Position numbers and translations under genes: made by a program. Below, piece after piece: positions 59,858 to 64,000 of a stretch of DNA of 64,000 nucleotides. Numbering within the stretch: position 1 is the stretch's first letter; the number at the start of each line of letters is the position of its first letter. The DNA is from CAZEPJ01 sp964514105 (GTDB lineage Bacteria; Desulfobacterota; Desulfocorpusculales; Desulfocorpusculum), in NCBI GenBank assembly GCA_964514105.1, contig CAZEPJ010000015.1, positions 7,999 to 71,998 of the forward strand. The letters run 5' to 3'. Below the pieces are notes generated by a model. That model saw only the letters and a list, made by a program, of their open reading frames with translations. It did no database searches and was not told the DNA's origin.

Positions 59858-60843
59858 GACCTTTCTCCGACCCGCATCCGGCGCATCTCCAGCAGGAGTT
59901 CTTCCATGACCAGTTGCGGGTTCCAGTTCCCCTCCATCCCTCGGAGGGCCAAGGAGGCCTTTTCCCACCCGCGCAGCAGCGCATCCAGGCCCCATCCCTG
60001 GGCCAGGGGCCTCAAGACTTCCCCATGCCCGGCGCGATCGATCCCCTCATGTCCCACGGCGAGGAGCACCAGGTCCCGGATCAGTCCCAGCAGGGCGCCC
60101 AGTCGCCCCATGGCGTCCTCCCGCCCCCCCGACCACTCCTTGGCGCAAGAGAGCAGACGGGCCGTGCTCATCTCATCCATGGCCCCCATCACCCGGAGCC
60201 ACGCCGCCTCCCAATCCCCCACGCTGTCCTGCGCCATCTCCAGAGCCCTGCCGATGCTGCCCAGGGCCCTCAACGACACCTCCCGCGCCTGCTCCTCCGG
60301 CCATCCCCGGCGCCCCTGAAGGAATCGGGCGATCTGGCGGGGAGACAGGGGAGAGAAATGGACCACCTGGCATCGGGAGACGATGGTGGGGAGGAGGGCG
60401 CCCGCGGCTCGAGCCACCAGGATAAGGACATTGCCATCCGGAGGCTCCTCCAGGATCTTCAAGAGGGCGTTGGACGCCTGAGGGTTGAGGTCGTGGGCCC
60501 CGTCGATGACCACGGTCCGCCAGGTGCCCTCCAGCGGGCGGTAGGCCATCTGCTTCTGAAGCCCTCGGATCTGCCCGATGAGGATCTGGGCGCCCTGGGC
60601 CTCCATCCAAACCATATCGGGATGGACTCCCCGGTCCACCTTTCGGCACGGGCCGCACGTCCCGCAGGGCCCGTCCCCCCCCGCCAGGCAGTGAAGCGCC
60701 CCGGCAAAGATGCGGGCCACGGTGGCCTTGCCCACGCCGTCCGGTCCCTCGAACAGGTACGCATGGGCCACGCACCCCGACTGCAGTATCCTGCGCAGGA
60801 TGCCCAGGCTCCTGGCGTGCCCGACGATCTCGGAGAACGACAT
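59854..60843 (-). CDS. holB: DNA polymerase III delta-prime subunit
   Basis: 329 residues. Clamp-loader subunit related to DnaX. FEGPDGVGKATVARIFAGAL is a P-loop-like sequence, and the zinc module is DGPCGTCGPCRKVDRGVHPD. WRTVVIDGAHDLNPQASNAL and LKILEEPPDGNVLILVARAA (SRC-like region LPTIVSRCQVVHF) follow. Forty bases downstream of tmk. Confidence 0.92.
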   Translation of the reverse strand: MSFSEIVGHARSLGILRRILQSGCVAHAYLFEGPDGVGKATVARIFAGALHCLAGGDGPCGTCGPCRKVDRGVHPDMVWMEAQGAQILIGQIRGLQKQMAYRPLEGTWRTVVIDGAHDLNPQASNALLKILEEPPDGNVLILVARAAGALLPTIVSRCQVVHFSPLSPRQIARFLQGRRGWPEEQAREVSLRALGSIGRALEMAQDSVGDWEAAWLRVMGAMDEMSTARLLSCAKEWSGGREDAMGRLGALLGLIRDLVLLAVGHEGIDRAGHGEVLRPLAQGWGLDALLRGWEKASLALRGMEGNWNPQLVMEELLLEMRRMRVGERS

Positions 60844-60882
60844 GCGCCCTCCCCTGCGGCGCCCGGGGGCCTCCCCCCTCCC

Positions 60883-61548
60883 TCACAGACCCAGCCATTC
60901 CCGCGCCAGATCCCGAATCGTCCGCTGCACCTCCTGTGGCGGGGCGCTTGCGTCCACGACCTTCACCCGGCGGGGTTCCTCCACCGCGATCTGCCGGTAC
61001 CCGGCTCGAACGCGCTCGTGAAAGGCCTCCTCCTCCTTCTCGAACCGCGATTCCTCCCCGGCCTTGCCCTGGGCGCGCAGGCGCCTCCACGAGCGCTCCA
61101 GGCCGACCCGCACCGGGCAGTCCAGCAGCAGGGTGAGATCCGGTGTCAGGCCCCGGGCGGAGGTCTCGTTGACCCGCCGCACCAGCTCAAGCCCCAGCCC
61201 GCGGCCATAGCCCTGATACGCCATGGTGGCATCGGAGAAACGGTCGCACAGGATGATCTCTCCCCTGTCCAGACACGGCCGCAGCAGTTCCGCTACGTGC
61301 TGCGCCCGGCACGCGGCGATGAGGAGCAGCTCCGTCCGGGGATCCATGTCCGTATTATCGGGTCGAAGCAGGATGGCCCGGATGGCGTCGCCGATGGGCG
61401 TCCCACCGGGCTCCCGCGTCAATCGCACGGGCAGGTGCAGCCCCGCCAGGTAGGCCCCCAGCTCACCCATCTGGGTGGTCTTGCCGCTGCCCTCGATCCC
61501 CTCGAAGGTGATGAGACGGCCCCGGCCATCCTGTGGGAGAACCCCGAT
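60883..61548 (-). CDS. tmk: Thymidylate kinase, apparently starting at ATC
   Basis: 221 residues if initiated at ATC 61548. Phosphorylates dTMP to dTDP. P-loop LITFEGIEGSGKTTQMGELG, DR-x motif LCDRFSDATMAYQGYGRGLG, and the lid region RLRAQGKAGEESRFEKEEEA are clear. No ATG, GTG or TTG lies in frame between the promoter and the P-loop; the nearest in-frame canonical codon, TTG 61611, overlaps the -35 box. ATC 61548 has GGAGG 6 bases upstream. The usual length is 205-215 residues. Start assignment is inference. Confidence 0.85.
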   Translation of the reverse strand: MGVLPQDGRGRLITFEGIEGSGKTTQMGELGAYLAGLHLPVRLTREPGGTPIGDAIRAILLRPDNTDMDPRTELLLIAACRAQHVAELLRPCLDRGEIILCDRFSDATMAYQGYGRGLGLELVRRVNETSARGLTPDLTLLLDCPVRVGLERSWRRLRAQGKAGEESRFEKEEEAFHERVRAGYRQIAVEEPRRVKVVDASAPPQEVQRTIRDLAREWLGL

Positions 61549-61582
61549 GGTGCACCTCCCAAACCCGTAACTTCTCGTTTTG

Positions 61583-61611
61583 ATTATATGGAACAGGAAT
61601 GGATAAATCAA
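61583..61611 (-). promoter_or_regulatory. tmk promoter, consensus -10
   Basis: Minus strand: -35 TTGATT (61606-61611), 17-base spacer, perfect -10 TATAAT (61583-61588). Predicted start near 61576, about 28 bases before the proposed ATC start. It would drive tmk-holB-ricT-metG and perhaps the NtrC-family gene. Confidence 0.75.
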
Positions 61612-61675
61612 TGGCGACGGAATCGCAACGGCACCGCCCCGCGGCGGGCGCCGCGGCCGGCTCCCCGTGCGACCG

Positions 61676-62812
61676 TCAAGGGGCCTGTTGGGCCGCCCCC
61701 CCGGCCGGAGAGGCGCCCTCGGAGTTCATCCAGGCGTCCACCATCAGATCGTCGCCCAACCGTCTCACCCGCCACCGGTTCAGACGGATCCCCATGTCCA
61801 CCCGTTGCACGTGAAGCTCCTGGACCGCCTCGATCCCCTTTCCCAGCAGGAGGGGGGCCACGAAGCAGACCACCCGCTGGGCCGCCCCCGCGCGGAGGAA
61901 TGACGTGAGGATGCGCCCGCCCCCCTCCACCAACACCGAGGAGATGCCCGCCGGTCCCAGCTCCCTCAGCAGCTCGCGCACGTCCACCTCCCCCCGCCCG
62001 TCCGCCGGGACCCTCAGAACCTTAACCCCCCGGGATTCCAGCCGTCGGGCCCGCTCGGGCTCGGCCTCATGGGTGCACACGACCCAGGTCTCCGGATCCG
62101 AGGATCCCGTGCCGAGGACCCGGGCCCTGTCCGAGATCCGCAGCCGGCTATCCAGGACAAGCCGAACGGGGCTGCGACCCGCCACGCGGCGCACGGTCAA
62201 CCGTGGGTCGTCGGCCCCCACCGTGCCCACCCCCACCAGAATCGCGTCATGGAGGGCCCGCAGCGCATGGGCCTCCTTGCGGGATCGTTGGGAGGAGATC
62301 CAGCGCGCATGGCCCGAGGCCGTGGCGATCCTGCCGTCCAGCGACTGGGCCCACTTGAGCGTGACCCAAGGGAGGCCCGTGGACATCCAGTGGAAAAAGA
62401 CGCGGTTGAGTTCGCGGCATGGGGCCTCGAGCACCCCCACGCGCACGTCCACGCCGGCCTCTCGCAGGACAGCGACGCCGCGGCCGGATACCTGGGGGTT
62501 GGGATCCAGGGTGCCCACCACCACCCGCCCCACGCGCCGACCGAGAAGCAGCGCGGTGCATGGCGGGGTCTTCCCCTCGTGGCAGCAGGGCTCCAGGGTC
62601 ACGTACAGGGTCGCGTCCCGGAGGTCTTCCCCCAGGCGAGCCAGGGCCTCCACCTCCGCGTGGGGCCCCCCGTACCGGCCATGGTAGCCTCGGGAGATCA
62701 CCGCATCGGCCCGGACCACCACGGCGCCAACCATGGGATTGGGGCTCACCCGCCCCCGCCCCCGTCTGGCCAGAGCCAGTGCGGCCCGCATGAAGCGTTC
62801 ATCGCGATCCAT
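61676..62812 (-). CDS. ribD: Bifunctional riboflavin deaminase-reductase RibD
   Basis: 378 residues from ATG 62812 with GAGGAGAT upstream. N-terminal deaminase: NPMVGAVVV, GGPHAEVEAL, LYVTLEPCCHEGKTPPC (zinc ligands His, Cys, Cys). The usual GKTGPC reads GKTPPC. C-terminal reductase begins around residue 150 (WVTLKWAQSLDGRIATASG, GVGTVGADDPRLTVR, LVEGGGRILTSFLRAG). Converts the pyrimidine intermediate in riboflavin synthesis. No other rib gene and no FMN riboswitch was seen here. Confidence 0.94.
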   Translation of the reverse strand: MDRDERFMRAALALARRGRGRVSPNPMVGAVVVRADAVISRGYHGRYGGPHAEVEALARLGEDLRDATLYVTLEPCCHEGKTPPCTALLLGRRVGRVVVGTLDPNPQVSGRGVAVLREAGVDVRVGVLEAPCRELNRVFFHWMSTGLPWVTLKWAQSLDGRIATASGHARWISSQRSRKEAHALRALHDAILVGVGTVGADDPRLTVRRVAGRSPVRLVLDSRLRISDRARVLGTGSSDPETWVVCTHEAEPERARRLESRGVKVLRVPADGRGEVDVRELLRELGPAGISSVLVEGGGRILTSFLRAGAAQRVVCFVAPLLLGKGIEAVQELHVQRVDMGIRLNRWRVRRLGDDLMVDAWMNSEGASPAGGAAQQAP

Positions 62813-62884
62813 CGGATCTCCTCGGGGCACGCCCCGTCTGGGGGACGGGAAGGCGGAGCGCGCCCGGCAGTGGAGGCGGGACCC

Positions 62885-62890
62885 ATTATA
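62885..62890 (-). promoter_or_regulatory. Perfect -10 box for ribD
   Basis: Minus strand TATAAT at 62885-62890, about 70 bases before ATG 62812. A matching -35 is weak (TGTTTT at 17 bases). Divergent from the dus promoter 55 bases away. Confidence 0.45.
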
Positions 62891-62945
62891 CGAGGTTCAA
62901 CCCATCGAAAACAGCCTCCGGGCGCACGGTGCTGTCCGGGGCGGT

Positions 62946-62973
62946 TTGCGGGCGCACGCCCCTGCCCTATAAT
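62946..62973 (+). promoter_or_regulatory. dus promoter, consensus -10
   Basis: -10 TATAAT (62968-62973) with a 16-base spacer to TTGCGG (62946-62951). Start near 62980, only about 14 bases before TTG 62994. Confidence 0.6.
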
Positions 62974-62993
62974 GTTGCGGCAGGAGGAACGCG

Positions 62994-64000
62994 TTGGGAC
63001 CTCGCATCGGCTCCGTTTCCCTGGACAATCCCCTCATCCTCGCCCCCATGGCCGGTGTGACCGATCTCCCCTTTCGGTCCGTGTGTCGCCGCGGGGGCGC
63101 AGCGCTGCTCAGCACCGAGATGGTCAGCGCCCGGGGGCTCGTGCTCCGCGCCCCCAACACCCGGGACCTCCTGTTCAGCGATGGCTCGGACCGGCCCCTG
63201 TCCGCCCAGATCTTCGGCTCGGACCCCACGGTCATGGCGGAGGCCGCCAGGATCTGCCAGGACCAGGGGGTCGACCTGGTGGACATCAACATGGGATGCC
63301 CCGTGCCCAAGGTGGTGCGCAAGGGAGCGGGGGCCGCACTGCTCAGGGACCTCCAGGGCGCGGCACGGATCATGGAGGCGGTGCGAAAGGCCCTGAAGAT
63401 CCCCCTGACCATCAAGATCCGGTCGGGATGGACCGCTGCACAGGTGGTGATCCAACCCCTGGCCGCCCTGGCCCGGGAGTGCGGCGTGGATGCCATCACC
63501 CTTCACGCCAGGGCCCGGTCTCAGGGGTATGGGACTCCGGCCGACTGGGGCCTCATCGGCGCGCTGGTGGCCGCCGCCTCGCCGGTCCCGATCATCGGCA
63601 ACGGCGACGTGCTGGCCCCGCAGGACGCAAAGGCCTTGATGGACCGGACCGGATGCCGTGCCGTGATGATCGGCCGGGCCGCCAGGGGCAACCCCTGGAT
63701 CTTCTCCGCAGCCCTGGCGCACCTGCGAGGTGATCCGGCCCCTGGCCTTCCCGCGCCCCAAGAGATCGGGGAGATGGTGCGCGATCATCTGGCGAGGATC
63801 CGAATGCACTACCGCCCTCCCAAGGCCCTTCACGTGGCCAAGGCCCACCTCCTGAGGTACGCGCGGGGAGAAAGATGCGCCGCCCGCTTCCGCGACCGGC
63901 TCTGCAAGGCCGGGGACTTGGATGCCCTGGAGCGCCTGGCCGCCGCGTTCCTGGATTCCCTTCCCTGGGAAGCGCCAAGGGGGGGCGAATCAGACATCCC
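62994..64000 (+). CDS. dus: tRNA-dihydrouridine synthase, 3' end beyond window
   Basis: About 335 residues visible from TTG 62994, which has AGGAGG 6 bases upstream. FMN enzyme reducing uridine to dihydrouridine in tRNA D-loops. LILAPMAGVTDLPFRSVCRR, INMGCPVPKVVRKGAGAALL (with the catalytic Cys), DAITLHARARSQGY and VMIGRAARGNPWIF are conserved. The reading frame is open to the window edge. Divergent from ribD. Confidence 0.93.
   Translation, partial: MGPRIGSVSLDNPLILAPMAGVTDLPFRSVCRRGGAALLSTEMVSARGLVLRAPNTRDLLFSDGSDRPLSAQIFGSDPTVMAEAARICQDQGVDLVDINMGCPVPKVVRKGAGAALLRDLQGAARIMEAVRKALKIPLTIKIRSGWTAAQVVIQPLAALARECGVDAITLHARARSQGYGTPADWGLIGALVAAASPVPIIGNGDVLAPQDAKALMDRTGCRAVMIGRAARGNPWIFSAALAHLRGDPAPGLPAPQEIGEMVRDHLARIRMHYRPPKALHVAKAHLLRYARGERCAARFRDRLCKAGDLDALERLAAAFLDSLPWEAPRGGESDI

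Noticed and set aside
57074..60319. Plus-strand open frame of about 1080 codons opposite metG, ricT and holB
   Set aside because: Every part lies opposite a gene with clear family motifs; no start signal or domain supports it.
62813..62993. FMN riboswitch upstream of ribD
   Set aside because: The predicted leader is only about 66 bases and lacks the AGGAUA...GGGUGAAAUUCCC-type core.

Overview
The window is a GC-rich bacterial chromosome segment that is almost wholly coding. Gene content and order point to a Desulfobacterota/deltaproteobacterial-type organism: rpsP-KH-rimM-trmD-SPOUT methylase-rplS-rnhB-yraN, rpsB-tsf-pyrH-frr-uppS-cdsA-dxr-rseP-tsaB, tig-clpP-clpX-lon-hup-tRNA-Val-tRNA-Asp, and tmk-holB-ricT-metG all resemble arrangements known from Geobacter-like genomes. 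DUF3786, a rubrerythrin-like protein, a sigma-54 activator and a REC-GAF-HD-GYP protein fit an anaerobic or microaerobic, possibly motile cell. The species cannot be named from the sequence. GTG and TTG starts are common and many genes overlap by 4 bases (ATGA/GTGA).

Layout. 1-4.2 kb: ribosome and tRNA maturation operon on the minus strand, driven by a near-consensus promoter at about 4.2 kb. 4.3-12.1 kb: isoprenoid/phospholipid/envelope genes and the rpsB-tsf-pyrH-frr translation operon, separated by a hairpin terminator. 12.4-16.8 kb: argJ and secA, followed by a decayed M23 peptidase relic. 17.3-20.4 kb: nadK-recN-acetyltransferase. 20.5-25.2 kb: rarA, a TPR membrane protein, a Cys-rich DUF3786 protein, a bile-acid-symporter-type transporter and a PsiE-like protein. 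25.5-31.9 kb: tRNA-Asp, tRNA-Val, hup, lon, clpX, clpP, tig, the ATP-dependent protein quality-control block.

32.2-47.4 kb is the accessory part. It holds a TrpD-like enzyme with an altered PRPP loop behind a possible Trp-codon leader. Divergently there is a plus-strand set made of an acyl-CoA dehydrogenase, EtfB, EtfA, a multi-spanning MBOAT-like protein, an AMP-forming acyl ligase and an acyl carrier protein. The set is preceded by a leader with an Ile-rich mini-ORF and two tandem terminators. My reading is that the ligase loads an acid onto the carrier, the dehydrogenase/ETF pair oxidises it, and the membrane protein transfers it, in a Dlt-like way. This is inference. Beyond it lie an orphan family-5 solute-binding protein, a second acyl-CoA dehydrogenase of the long-chain type, a PF10023-type lipoprotein aminopeptidase, a ferritin-like protein and a GAF histidine kinase.

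47.5-57.1 kb: DegT aminotransferase, SPOR protein, argS, Ig-like lipoprotein, a repetitive GXGXG-like protein with a structured leader, and a REC-GAF-HD-GYP protein plus a small partner gene behind a sigma-54-type promoter, next to a sigma-54 response regulator. 57.1-64 kb: metG, ricT, holB, tmk (apparently with a non-canonical start), ribD, and divergently a truncated dus.
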